A stretch of DNA of 64,000 bases from UBA1941 sp046329555 (GTDB lineage Bacteria; Bacteroidota; Bacteroidia; Chitinophagales; LD1): contig JAXLUK010000002.1 of NCBI GenBank assembly GCA_046329555.1, forward strand, positions 806,001 to 870,000. The letters are read 5' to 3'. The position numbers and the translations under genes are program-made. Shown here in pieces: positions 51,921-62,461 of this stretch (positions are counted from its first letter, which is position 1; each line of letters opens with the position of its first letter). The notes under the pieces are model-generated. The model did not search any database. It was not told where the DNA came from and saw only the letters and a program-made list of their open reading frames with translations.

Positions 51921-54769
51921 AAAAAGGATATTTTCTTGATTCAATCTTGAGTCTGTTTATTTTACAGTAAAGGTGTGTGCGAACTGCTTACCGCCAATGG
52001 TTAAGAAAAGCGTGTACTCTCCGTTAGGTACTCGATCTCCACCCATTGTTTTTCCGCTCCAATCAACCGGACCAGAGCCATTAAAGATGTCAACTTGCCT
52101 TACATCCTTAATCATCCAGGTGGCATCACTTTGGTTTAGGTTGGTTTCTATGGTGAGGTTGTCATTTATTCCATCAGCGTTATTCGGCGTAATCAGCACC
52201 GGAATTTTGAGCACCTCCTTTTTGTTGATGGTAACGGTTTGCTTCACCGTTTGTATGCAACCCGGATGTTTAATGGTTGGAACCAAATCGTCGGCGTCAA
52301 AAGAATATTCTACCTGGTACGTGCCGGCATCTAATGCGGCAGGGTCTAAAGTGGTAGCCGGCGCTGCATCAATAGTAAAACTACCGGTACCCGGGGCAGA
52401 ACCACCCGGAGCGCCGCCTAATTCGGCACTACCTTTAAGTGTAATTACGGGATCGGTAGTTAGGTAAGCAGGACTAAGGTCGGTAATTTGGGGATTGGGA
52501 TAGTAGCAACGGTTTCCAATACCCAGAGTATCGTACCCATTGGTTACCCGAATGGTATATCCGACAGCATCAATGTGAATGCCATGAATTTCATAATTGC
52601 CGCTGCCTGTGGGCGTTTCGGTCATTAAGTCGCCAAGCGCAATGGGCGTGGGCGCTGTGGGAGGAGCTGCGCTGCTTGTTTTGTATAAACCAGTAACTTC
52701 GCACACCCTCCAATTTTGATCACTCGGAGCAGTAACGGATACCGTTTCATTAAACTGTCCGTCTGTCAAATTGCTGGCGTTGTTCTTACAGCTGCAAGGA
52801 TCAGATATACTAACACCGCAGTTAAAAATGGAAATAGTGCTCACACCGCTCATTAGCAATTTACATCCAGATGAACTTGTGGCAACGATAGTATAAGTTC
52901 CAGGTGAAGCCTGTTGAGGGAAAGATATGGCACTACCAGTACCTGTTATGGTTGAGCCAACAGCTACACTGTTATATTGAAGTTGGTAACTCACCCCGGT
53001 TTGAGAGCCGCTTAAACCAACAGGAAGACCAGCGTCTCCGGAACAATAAGCGCCTCCTCCAGTTACTGTAAACGCCGATGGCCCACTGTTTACCGTGATT
53101 GTTCCTGTTGCATTAACTGTTCCGCAGCCGCTGGTGAGTGGAATGCTGTAGTTGAAGATCCCAGCCGTTGTTGGTATTCCGCTAATGGTTATGGTATTAC
53201 TGGCCCATGCGGCAGTTACCCCTGAAGGCAACCCGGTTGGCGTACCGATACCCGTTGCTCCGGTGGTGATGTGGGTGATGGCTGTAAGTGGGGTGTTAAC
53301 ACACAATGACGGTGTAGCGGATGCCGCACTTGCCGTATTCGCTGGAGTGATGGTTACTGTTACACAAGCAGGTGGTGAAGTGCATCCACTCACGGTTTGT
53401 GTTGCACAATAACTACCGCCACCGGCAACGGTTGCACTAGTAATGGATGGATTTTGTGTAGTTGAAGAAAATGCGTTGGGCCCCGTCCAGTTAAAACCGG
53501 ATCCTGCGCCTGATGCAGTAAGACTAATTGTACCCCCTTCGCATACCGGCGAATTACTACCCACTGTTGGCGCCACCGGCGCCGATGGATCACTAAGTGT
53601 ACTGGTGCCGGTTGAAGGTGCAGAAGAACAACTTCCTAAACTTACTACAATGCTTGTGTATGCGCCGGCACCCAATCCAGTAAGCGAAAGTTGTCCTGTT
53701 CCGTTACTGGTAAAGTTTACCGTTGGTTGTAGTGTTCCATTTTTAGTATAAACAACCGCGTAACCTGCGTTGTTGCTTAATCCCGTCAGCAATAAGCTTC
53801 CGTCTGTTGCGCCGCAAGCAGATGGGTTGGTTGTAGATGAAACTACAAATGTAGGATTGCCGGTAATTGTTACCAGCACGGATGCCGTAGCAGTACAGCT
53901 ATTCGCAGCGGTTACGGTTACCGTGTATGTACCTCCCGCACTAAATGTATTATTGGCAGAAGTGGTTGCGCTACCGCCGCTCCAGTTGTAACTACCGCCG
54001 CCAGTGGCCGTTAAGCTCACGCTACCGCAACCGGTGGCGGCACCGGTGATGTTGGCGGTAGGAACCGTATTGATGGTTACGGCGGCAGAGGCCGAAGCCG
54101 TACAGTTATTTGCGTCTGTAACGGTTACCGTGTAAGTACCTCCCACACTAAATGTATTATTGGCAGAAGTGGTTGCGCTACCGCCGCTCCAGTTATAACT
54201 ACCGCCGCCGGTAGCCGTTAAGCTCACACTACCGCAACCACTTGTTACACCGGTAATGGTGGGCGAATTAGGCGCAGGATTCACAACCAGGCTCACCACA
54301 CCACTGGTATCACTGCATATAATACCTGAAGTAGTGCTGTAAATTCTTCTGAAGTTATATGTACCTGCCGTCAAACTGCCTGTGCTGTAATTTTGGTTGT
54401 TATTGGTACCCGGAGCAGCAGCATATCCACTGCCATTATCTAACTGCCATAAGTAATCGCCAGACCCTGGAGCAGCAGCCGTGCCGTTTATTGTTGTTCC
54501 GCTAAAGGGCCCACAAACCGGACTTGTTGGAGCCGTTAAAGTATTCGTGGTTATAGGACAAGAACAACTGTTATTGGCTGTAACCAGCGCCGTATCAGCA
54601 CATGCACCATTGGACCATATCAGGTAATATACTCCTGATGCAGAGAAGCCGCTAACCAATGTAGATGCGTTAGTGGCATTGACTATAGTGGCGGTACCTG
54701 CACTTCCCGCGCCAACCGTCCAGGATCCTGAGCCGCTTGCTGCCATGGTTGCTGTGCCACTGCTAAAGC

Positions 54770-55729
54770 AGCTTACGGTTTGGTCCGCCCCGGCATCCGG
54801 GTTAGCCGTGACCACCACACTGGCCGTATCCGAACAACTTCCGTTAGTCCAAATAAAATTGTATGAACCCACAGCGCTAAAAGAAGTGATGGTTGTAGCA
54901 GGTGAACTAGTTGTGGTAATTGTTGCTGTGCCAGGGTTTCCGGCCTGAGCAACCCATGTACCGGTGCCACTGGCCGCCATAATGGCGCTGCCGCCTGGTA
55001 ATGTAACGCAGCTTACGGTTTGGTCCGCCCCGGCATCCGGGTTAGCCGTAACTACTACACTGGCCGTATCCGAACAACTTCCGTTAGTCCAAATAAAATT
55101 GTACGAACCCACAGCGCTAAAAGAAGTGATGGTTGTAGTGGGTGAACTAGTTGTGGTAATCGTTGCTGTGCCAGGGTTTCCGGCCTGAGCAACCCATGTA
55201 CCGGTGCCACTGGCCGCCATGGTGGCGCTGCCGCCTGGTAATGTAACGCAGCTTACGGTCTGGTCGGCACCGGCATCCGGTTTAGCAGTAACCACCACAC
55301 TGGCTGTGTCCGAACAACTTCCGTTAGTCCAAATAAAATTGTACGAACCCACAGCGCTAAAAGAAGTGATGGTTGTAGTAGGTGAACTGGTTGTGGTAAT
55401 TGTTGCTGTGCCAGGGTTTCCAGCCTGAGCCGTCCATGTACCAGTGCCACTGGCCGCCATGGTGGCGCTGCCGCCCGGTAATGTAACGCAACTTGCTGCA
55501 CGGTCTGGTCCTGCATTCGGTTTAGCAGTAACCACCACACTGGCCGTGTCCGAACAACTTCCGTTAGTCCAAATGAAGTTATAAGTACCCACTGCACTGA
55601 ACGCCGAGATACTGGTTGTTGGTGAACTTGTTGTGGTAATCGTTACGGTGCCAGGGTTTCCGGCCTGAGCCGTCCATGTACCAGTGCCACTGGCCGCCAT
55701 GGTGGCGCTGCCACCTGGTAATGTAACGC
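54770..55729 (-). repeat. four 240-bp tandem repeats within the adhesin
   Basis: Units begin at about 54770, 55010, 55250 and 55490 with an exact 240-bp spacing and near-identical DNA. Each encodes 80 residues. The high DNA identity suggests recent expansion or conversion. Confidence 0.85.
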
Positions 55730-56687
55730 AGCTTACGGTCTGGTCGACACCGGCGCTTGGTTTTGGGTTAACTAACAAGCTCACTACTGCACTGGTATCG
55801 CTGCAAATAGTACCCGAAGTGGTGGTGTAAATTCTTCTGAAATGATATATACCAGCAACTAAGTTGCCAGTACTGTAATTTTGTGTGTTGTTTGTACCCG
55901 GCGCAGGGCCAAATCCGCTGCCGTTATCGCGCTGCCATAGGTAGGCGCCAGGCCCTGGAACAGCAGCCGATCCAACTATTGTTGTTCCGCTGAATAATGC
56001 ACATACTGGGCTGCTTGGTGCCGTTAAGGTATTGGTAGTAATAGGGCATGAACCAGCCGGAGTGTATTCATAAAAATCTTGAAAAAAGCCGAACCCCGGC
56101 GCAGTCTTTCCATTACCAACATAGCCTTTAGCGCTGGTGCTAAATGAAAATGGATTCGATCGACCGCCACCAGGAAAACTGGCAATTGACGACCATGCAT
56201 TTAAGGTTGGATCGAATTCCCAAAAGGAAGCGCTTCCCGCAATAGATTGCCCGCCCAGACCAACATATCCCTTGCCTGTAGCACTAATAGCAAATCCGGC
56301 CGCCTCGTTAACCTGCCCGCCGGGAAAAGTTGCCCTCGAAGTCCATGAATCGGCAAGGGTATCGTACTCATAAAAATCATCCAGATAACCAAAGTAGTTA
56401 CCTCCTATACCAACGTATCCTTTCCCGTTGATGCTGAAAGCAACGGCATCTGCACGAAGTATAGGCACAGTATCAATAGTGCTCCAGGTATTTGTTGCAG
56501 GATTGTATTTATAGAAGTCGTTTAAATAGCTGACGTTATATCCCGACCCTACATAACCCTTGCTACCTGCTGTAAAGGCCACAGCCCCGTTACGACCCAC
56601 TCCTGGAAGTGGCGCAATGGCACTCCAGGTATTTGTTGCGGTATTATAGCTATAAAAGTCGTTCAATTGGCTGCCGTCTGTGCCTGT

Positions 56688-57020
56688 TCATACATAAACC
56701 ATAGAACCGATACTGAAAGCCACACCCTTCTCACGACCCGGACCAGTAAAATTCGCTTTTTGCGACCAGGTATTGGTGGCCGGGTCGTATTCCCAGAACT
56801 CATTCGTATAGGTTCCCAAACTATCAGCACCCAAGCCTACATATCCTTTGTTACCCGCACCTACACTTATATAACCATAGTTGCTAACACCTGCATATTT
56901 CAACTTTTGTGTCCATGTACCCTGTGCCAAAAGGCCTGTCTGGAGCAGACAAAAAAGGATAATGAATAGGTTGGCTTTTTGCGCGTATTCCGATTTGAGC
57001 ATGGCGCTAGTTTTTTTCAT
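56688..57020 (-). CDS. N-terminal fragment of the giant adhesin
   Basis: 110 residues from ATG 57020: signal peptide (SEYAQKANLFIILFCLLQTGLLAQ), then the first kelch repeat (FWEYDPATNTWSQKANF). It ends at TGA 56688-56690. This is the front part of the gene described above, given separately because it is a complete ORF on its own. Confidence 0.7.
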   Translation of the reverse strand: MKKTSAMLKSEYAQKANLFIILFCLLQTGLLAQGTWTQKLKYAGVSNYGYISVGAGNKGYVGLGADSLGTYTNEFWEYDPATNTWSQKANFTGPGREKGVAFSIGSMVYV

Positions 57021-57022
57021 AA

Positions 57023-57436
57023 TCAATTGGCCGTTAATTTTTTTAAATCGTCAAGGGTAACCCGTGGCGGCATCTCCCCCTTTTTTATTTTGGCAACAAC
57101 AAAATCAGCTACAAGCACCGCATTTTCTCTGGTGGTAAAACCTTCATTACCGGGCATTGCCGGCACCGTGGTTTGATGAATAAAAAGCTGATTATTTAAA
57201 AATATATCATACCCCCAGGTATGGTTAACCGCGGGAATAATCTTGTAAGAAACCTGATTGCTGGCGCGCCCTTCAGCTTGAATAGGAACCGCGGGTGCTT
57301 TATCAGAATGACTAGATTGGGGGGCAGGCATTTGTGCCGTGAGGTTTGCCAGCGCCCCAAAAATCATTACGATACAATACAACCACTGCTGTTTGTAGCC
57401 TTTTACCATGAATAGCGTATTGTATATTTTGTACAT
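57023..57436 (-). CDS. DUF4907 family protein
   Basis: 137 residues from ATG 57436, or 128 from ATG 57409, which leaves a more normal signal peptide (GYKQQWLYCIVMIFGALANLTAQ). The C-terminal half (WGYDIFLNNQLFIHQTTVPAMPGNEGFTTRENAVLVADFVVAKIKKGEMPPRVTLDDL) matches DUF4907, a Bacteroidota secreted domain. The function is unknown. It is upstream of the adhesin gene on the same strand with a 2-bp gap to its ATG, so they probably form one operon. Confidence 0.82.
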   Translation of the reverse strand: MYKIYNTLFMVKGYKQQWLYCIVMIFGALANLTAQMPAPQSSHSDKAPAVPIQAEGRASNQVSYKIIPAVNHTWGYDIFLNNQLFIHQTTVPAMPGNEGFTTRENAVLVADFVVAKIKKGEMPPRVTLDDLKKLTAN

Positions 57437-57657
57437 GGCATAATACCAACACTTTCATAACTAAAACAACCTGCCTGCTCAACAAACTTAGCTCCTATTA
57501 GAAAAAACCGCTTTGGTTGACTGTAAACTGCTAAAGTTATGGCGTTCAGGGCTGCAAGATATTTCCATTACGTTGTACCATTGTCTTGTTGGGATGAAAC
57601 GCACAAAAAATGGGATGAAGCGCAACCCCTCTCCGGCGCCCGGCTATCTGCCCGAAA

Positions 57658-58362
57658 TCACAGGCGTTGGTTTATCATCGCTAATAAGGCCTCGCGATGA
57701 ATCTTATTCACCGGAAAAGTGTGTGAGCCCAGTAACACCTGGTGCGCCTGTAATGAAGTAACAAAATCAATATTCACGGCAATGCCTCGGCTGATTCGCA
57801 CAAATTTCTGTTGATCCAATTGTTCCAGCATCTGGCTGAGCGTGTTTCGAACCAAAACTTTCTTGTTCGCCTGCAGGTGCAGGGCTACGTAATTCTGCTC
57901 GCTGGTGATATATACAATTTCCTTCACCCTAACCTTGATGTAGGTGTATCCATCTTTAACAAGAATATCTGCTCTTTTTTCTGGGCCAACAGCCGAATGG
58001 TCTAACGCCAATTCAATTGCCGCATACAATTGCTCTTTGGTAAATGGCTTGACCAGATAGGCCTCGGGCTTTACTTCTTTCGTACGTGCTAAAGTGGATT
58101 TATCGCTGTTGGCAGTAAGAAAAATTATCGGTGTCGCTGATTGGTGTCGCAAATAACGAGCCACGTCTATCCCGTCCTTCTGCTCGCCCAGATTGATGTC
58201 TAAAATAACCAGATCAGGCTGATGATCCGCCACACTCGCTATTGCTGATGCGAATGATGATGCTTGAAAACAGATGGTGTAACCCAGTTTTCGAAGCGTC
58301 ATAGCCAACACCTCGGCAATAATCATTTCATCTTCTACAATTCCAATCTTAACAACGCGCAT
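57658..58362 (-). CDS. LytTR-family response regulator
   Basis: 234 residues. Receiver domain: acidic pocket E10-D11, phosphoacceptor D55 in LVILDINLGEQKDGID, and K105 in YLVKPFTKEQL. The C-terminal LytTR DNA-binding domain starts about 130 (DILVKDGYTYIKVRVKEIVYITSEQNYVALHL) and ends FPVNKIHREALLAMI. It likely receives phosphate from the kinase at 58580-61819, 217 bp upstream on the same strand. Target genes are unknown; the adhesin operon downstream is on the same strand but 220 bp away. Confidence 0.92.
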   Translation of the reverse strand: MRVVKIGIVEDEMIIAEVLAMTLRKLGYTICFQASSFASAIASVADHQPDLVILDINLGEQKDGIDVARYLRHQSATPIIFLTANSDKSTLARTKEVKPEAYLVKPFTKEQLYAAIELALDHSAVGPEKRADILVKDGYTYIKVRVKEIVYITSEQNYVALHLQANKKVLVRNTLSQMLEQLDQQKFVRISRGIAVNIDFVTSLQAHQVLLGSHTFPVNKIHREALLAMINQRL

Positions 58363-58579
58363 AGCAAGCCTTAATTCTTCGGACCAACAATTTCACATAG
58401 CGGTTGTTGCGAATATATAAAACGCTCTTCTTCGCCTCCATTCTGAAGCCCAATTCAGCACTTCATGAAACATTCACTTCTGCGGTTAACTGTTCATCAA
58501 CACCAAAATTTTTGTGATTGGTTAGACCTAAAAAATGAGCCGCAGAAATCATCCGCTATAAAACTGTATTTTATCCTTT

Positions 58580-61500
58580 TCAATCCTGCAGCTTTTTCGC
58601 CTCAATAAACACCATAGTGAAAACAGCCCCGTTGCTGTAGTGATAGGTGATGGTGCCGCCTATTTGCGCCATGAGTCCTTTTATTAACCGCAATCCCAGC
58701 GTACCGGCCGAATCAAAATCGATACGATTCGGAATGCCGGGGCCTTGATCTGTATATACCAACTCACACTTGCCATCGGGGCGCTTTTTTAAATGTAGCG
58801 CCACTTGTGCCAAACCGCTTCTGTCACCAGCGTATTTGTAGGCATTCGTCAGCAGTTCGTTAATTATCAACCCTAGCGGCACCGCCACATCACTGCCGAA
58901 ATAAATATCAGGACCATCTACCTGCACCTCCAACCGTTTGTTCTTATCTTCAAATACTTCCTGCATGTATTGCAACAATTCGGTTACAAAGGCTTTGAAA
59001 TGAATTTTTGCAAGATCCTGATGCTCGTATAAGTTTTGGTGAATCAAGGCAATTGACCGCAGTCGGCTTTGCCCCTCCGTAAATGCTTGTTTTAAAGACT
59101 CATCCACAAACTCTTCCTTTTGTAGTGCTAACAACCCGCTAATAATTTGAAGATTGTTTTTTACCCGATGATGCATTTCCTTCAACAGCATATTCCGATC
59201 TTCAACTGCAGCCGTTAACTCGGCTGTGCGCGTATTCACGGCCTCCTCCAGCGCCACTTTCGCCCGTTGCAACCGCCTGCTGCGAACAGTAAAATAAAAC
59301 ACCACCAAACCAATTAACACCAGCATACACACGCCGTAAAACCACCAGGTATTATACCAATATCGGTAAACAGAAAAATACATTGGCGAAGAATAATACT
59401 TGGTTCCGCCTAATTGCCTTACCAATAGCATACAGTAATCTCCCGGTTCTCTTTGTTGCCATTTAATTAATCCTCCTTCTAAGGCAATGGCCTCAACAGT
59501 ATCTTTCTGAATTAAATCTACTACTATGTATTGGTGTCCCGCTGATGGATCGCTGCCCCAATGAATGGAAGCATATTCAACCATAAGCTGATCGTTTGGA
59601 TATAACACCAGCGGCCGGGTTAAATCAGCCAAACTATCGTTCACCCTGGCCGCTAGAAAACGCATTCCGGGACTGGCTTGACTTACGGTATCATCATCGG
59701 GAGCATAAACCAGCATGCCCTTATTGGTTGCCCAATGCGGAAGGTTGTTCTCATCTATATAACCAACGGGAATAATTTGATTGATAACATGGCGACCTAC
59801 CCGATCCAGCAGCCGCATTTCACTGAGCGCCCATTGGCTTATGCGCCCGGTTATCATGCCACTCTTCGTGGTGAGCCACAATAACCCGCTTGAATCTTCC
59901 AGAATACTGCTTACCAGGGGTGAGCCGTCATTCAACCACGATGAAATCCGAAACAAACTATCCGACTTCATCATCAGCAACCCTTGCCCGCTGGTACCAA
60001 TCAACGTAACGCCGTTGCGCAAAGTGCGACAACAAACCGCCTCCACATCCAATCTGGCCCCTTTGAAAAAGCAATCGTACAAAGTATCCCTGTAAATACG
60101 TTGCACCCCTTTCGAACTTAAACTGATTACTGCGCCTGAAGCGTCGATGGTTAAAGGCCCCGCCTTATCTGTAAGCAATCTGTCCTTACTGCTAACATGG
60201 TACAGCGATGCACCCTGAGCAAACACCAATCCAAAATGAAGCGTAGAAAACCACGGCCTTTCTTCGCCATCTTTTACTGCCGCAAGCACCACGCGATCGG
60301 TGGGCTGATCAGAAAAATAATGAAAGGTAAGATGTGCCCTATCGTAAAAAGCAATTCCATAACTATAGCTGGCCAGCCAGGCCGTTCCATCATTATTGAT
60401 AATGCCATCCATAAAGTGCATCACCGATGGTATCGGTGGTTGACTATTATTGGTAATTAGCGTTATGGAATTGCCCGATACACGCCGCAAACCACCGCCA
60501 TTTAAAAAAAACCACCTGCCGCCGTTGTTATCCTGATGAATGGATGCCGGATGCCAATTCCCGGGAACTTGCCGGTCGGGAACTATGGCAGCATGATTTA
60601 TTCTTGACCATCCTGCGTCTAGCGTGCTGACCCAGATATTTCCATAAGCATCTTGCAATAAATGATACGCGCCTGCGCCACTCAATCCATTCTCGCGATG
60701 GTACCGCTGATACTGGTTGCCTTTAATTTGCCCAACACCGCCGCCGTACAGCGTAAACCAAAGCGCATGCTTCGATTTTATAATGCTGAACACCCTGCCG
60801 GTATAACCAGCCGTAATGCCCATCTGAAGCGTATCCTTGTCGGTAATTTTTAGCAGACCATTATCAAAGGTGCCCGCCCACATCGTTTCTTCATCTTCCA
60901 GCAAGGTTAACCACTCGTCGCTGTTGAAGTGTTCTTTACCACTATACCAATGCGTTAATGTATTACCCTCAATATGAACCAAACCATAACCGGCAAACCA
61001 ATAGTGCTGCTTGCGGTCTAACAGCGCATACTTGATGGCATTGCCAGGCAAACCACAAGCCGTATCAAACTGTTGACAATGGCGCAAGTTGAGCGACATA
61101 CAAATGCTGCCGGCATTTGACGTGTTTACCCATTGGTTGCCGTAGCTATCTGTGTTCGTGGCAACCACATTCCACGCCGGATGAGCAGTGCTGGTATTCG
61201 GCTCATACAGCGTATCCTGGCGTAACAGTTGAAGCCCTTCACTAGTGGCAATCCACAATCCGGTACGCACATCATACCGCACGTGCGTAATACTGTTCGA
61301 CAATAACCCGCTTTGCGTGGTATACACCCGGTAACAATGACCATCGTATTGCACCAATCCCTCGCTGGTGCCCATCCAGATGCGATGGAATGTGTCTTCG
61401 GCAATGGCGGTTACTTCATCGGCAATCATGCCATGTGCCTTATCCATATAATCAATAGGGAAGTCGGCATTGTCACGAACAGAAAAAGGCGGCGCAGTAG

Positions 61501-61819
61501 TTTTTGAGAACACACCAACAGGTGTGGCTTTCCAGGTCAGTAAGGTAGCGGGTGGGGGCGTAAACAAAATACCCTTTTTGTTTTGATACAGTCTTATTTT
61601 GCGATGAGGAATGCTAGCGGGCTGTAACGTTTCAGTGCGATACGCCACCGTGGTTTTATGCGTAATATCCGGAAGTGGCCGGGTGTGCGATATCACGCTG
61701 CGCTTCTCCCAATCATACCTGCCTAAAAATTGAAAAGGCACCCGGCTACTGGCTTGTTGAGCATAACCAACAGTGACCAGCGCCAGCATTAAAAAAAGAA
61801 TTCGCAGCAACCGAATCAT
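58580..61819 (-). CDS. beta-propeller sensor histidine kinase (HisKA_2 type)
   Basis: 1079 residues from ATG 61819; a longer frame to 61924 has a less plausible start. Signal peptide MIRLLRILFLMLALVTVGYAQQ, then repeated Reg_prop-like propeller blades (DTFHRIWMGTSEGLVQYDG, YGNIWVSTLDAGWSRIN, SSGLLWLTTKSGM) to about residue 690, a Y_Y_Y-like domain, one TM helix (WWFYGVCMLVLIGLVVFYF), and a HisKA_2 dimerisation box MHHRVKNNLQIISGLLALQ (phospho-His about 884). The HATPase has GLIINELLTNAYKYA and TDQGPGIP. This sensor class detects periplasmic signals such as glycans. Confidence 0.92.
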   Translation of the reverse strand: MIRLLRILFLMLALVTVGYAQQASSRVPFQFLGRYDWEKRSVISHTRPLPDITHKTTVAYRTETLQPASIPHRKIRLYQNKKGILFTPPPATLLTWKATPVGVFSKTTAPPFSVRDNADFPIDYMDKAHGMIADEVTAIAEDTFHRIWMGTSEGLVQYDGHCYRVYTTQSGLLSNSITHVRYDVRTGLWIATSEGLQLLRQDTLYEPNTSTAHPAWNVVATNTDSYGNQWVNTSNAGSICMSLNLRHCQQFDTACGLPGNAIKYALLDRKQHYWFAGYGLVHIEGNTLTHWYSGKEHFNSDEWLTLLEDEETMWAGTFDNGLLKITDKDTLQMGITAGYTGRVFSIIKSKHALWFTLYGGGVGQIKGNQYQRYHRENGLSGAGAYHLLQDAYGNIWVSTLDAGWSRINHAAIVPDRQVPGNWHPASIHQDNNGGRWFFLNGGGLRRVSGNSITLITNNSQPPIPSVMHFMDGIINNDGTAWLASYSYGIAFYDRAHLTFHYFSDQPTDRVVLAAVKDGEERPWFSTLHFGLVFAQGASLYHVSSKDRLLTDKAGPLTIDASGAVISLSSKGVQRIYRDTLYDCFFKGARLDVEAVCCRTLRNGVTLIGTSGQGLLMMKSDSLFRISSWLNDGSPLVSSILEDSSGLLWLTTKSGMITGRISQWALSEMRLLDRVGRHVINQIIPVGYIDENNLPHWATNKGMLVYAPDDDTVSQASPGMRFLAARVNDSLADLTRPLVLYPNDQLMVEYASIHWGSDPSAGHQYIVVDLIQKDTVEAIALEGGLIKWQQREPGDYCMLLVRQLGGTKYYSSPMYFSVYRYWYNTWWFYGVCMLVLIGLVVFYFTVRSRRLQRAKVALEEAVNTRTAELTAAVEDRNMLLKEMHHRVKNNLQIISGLLALQKEEFVDESLKQAFTEGQSRLRSIALIHQNLYEHQDLAKIHFKAFVTELLQYMQEVFEDKNKRLEVQVDGPDIYFGSDVAVPLGLIINELLTNAYKYAGDRSGLAQVALHLKKRPDGKCELVYTDQGPGIPNRIDFDSAGTLGLRLIKGLMAQIGGTITYHYSNGAVFTMVFIEAKKLQD

Positions 61820-62136
61820 TTGTGGATTGGCTTTACAAAACAAGTTTGCTCGCTTAGCAACATTCCACCGAATGTAGATATTATTAGAAAACCAATGCTG
61901 TTCAGAATTCAAAACCGCATCCATCCTACTTTCACCATAACGCGAATAGCAACCTGGCGGCGTTAGCCTGATTTGTACTGCCGCAATAGTACGGCAAACG
62001 AGTAATGGCGCGGGTTTCGGGCGTTTTCATCCCACTATTGCAATCATGTAAATAACAATGGCGCGGTAGGGATTCGAACGTTGCCCAATCGCGCCAATAG
62101 TTACAAGCAGCGTTTCAGTTTTAAGAAGATTCATCA
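61820..62136. other. non-coding region upstream of the sensor kinase
   Basis: No gene of note. At 62057-62077 the sequence GGCGCGGTAGGGATTCGAAC reads on the minus strand as a tRNA 3'-end-like segment (GTTCGAATCCCTACCGCGCC) but no D-arm or anticodon arm is present and the T-stem does not pair. It may be a tRNA fragment or chance. Confidence 0.4.
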
Positions 62137-62337
62137 TGGCGGCTGCGGCAGCAGGCGCGTAAGTTACAACGGCCGCCTGCTGCCGCACCGCGTTTTACGC
62201 TGCAAGTCCTCGCGCCGGCAGCACCACATGCCAGCTAGTTTGAAAGTCCCCGTTGGGGACTTCGTAAGTCTTAAAGACTTACGAAGTCCTTCGGCCGGCG
62301 CTGTGGGCTTTCCGCTCAACCGCTGCCGCTTAGCGCT
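62137..62337. repeat. dispersed palindromic element, copy 3
   Basis: The outer stem is kept (GCGGCAGCAGGCG and CGCCTGCTGCCGC, 13 bp) but the interior differs from copies 1 and 2. The second perfect palindrome is at 62257-62289. Shared flanking blocks: CACCGCGTTTTACGCTGCAA, AGCACCACATGCCAGCTAGT and GGGCTTTCCGCTCAACCGCT. Confidence 0.85.
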
Positions 62338-62461
62338 ATGCTTTGCGGATCCGTTTTCATTGGCGCAGCAAAAACAACCGCATCTGCCCGGCATCTGGTC
62401 GAAGTTTCTAACGCTACCGTGCGAAATTAATTCCATGCTGTCCTAACTTCTTCCCGGTTTT

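Larger units (their letters stand above)
51957..57020 (-). pseudogene. giant kelch/Ig-like adhesin, type B T9SS CTD, with an in-frame TGA
   Basis: One frame of 1687 codons from ATG 57020, interrupted only by TGA at 56688-56690 between VYV and TGTDGSQLNDFYSYN. The remaining kelch repeats have Gly at that place (GYVGSGYN, GYVGIGGN), so a GGA-to-TGA change fits. The N-terminus carries a signal peptide; kelch repeats run to about residue 320. Four repeats of 80 residues follow (DAGADQTVSCVTLPGGSATM), then paired Ig-like 'GSYNWSGGSATTSANN' units. The end (ITPNNADGINDNLTIETNL ... FAHTFTVK) is a type B gliding-associated CTD. Without readthrough, the 56666-51957 part has only a TTG start and no signal peptide. 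Confidence 0.8.

Noticed and set aside
56666..56690. Frameshift in the adhesin gene
   Set aside because: The two open parts are in the same frame; a single TGA, not an indel, separates them.
62057..62100. Intact tRNA gene
   Set aside because: Only a T-loop/acceptor-like stretch is present; the T-stem does not pair and there is no anticodon arm.
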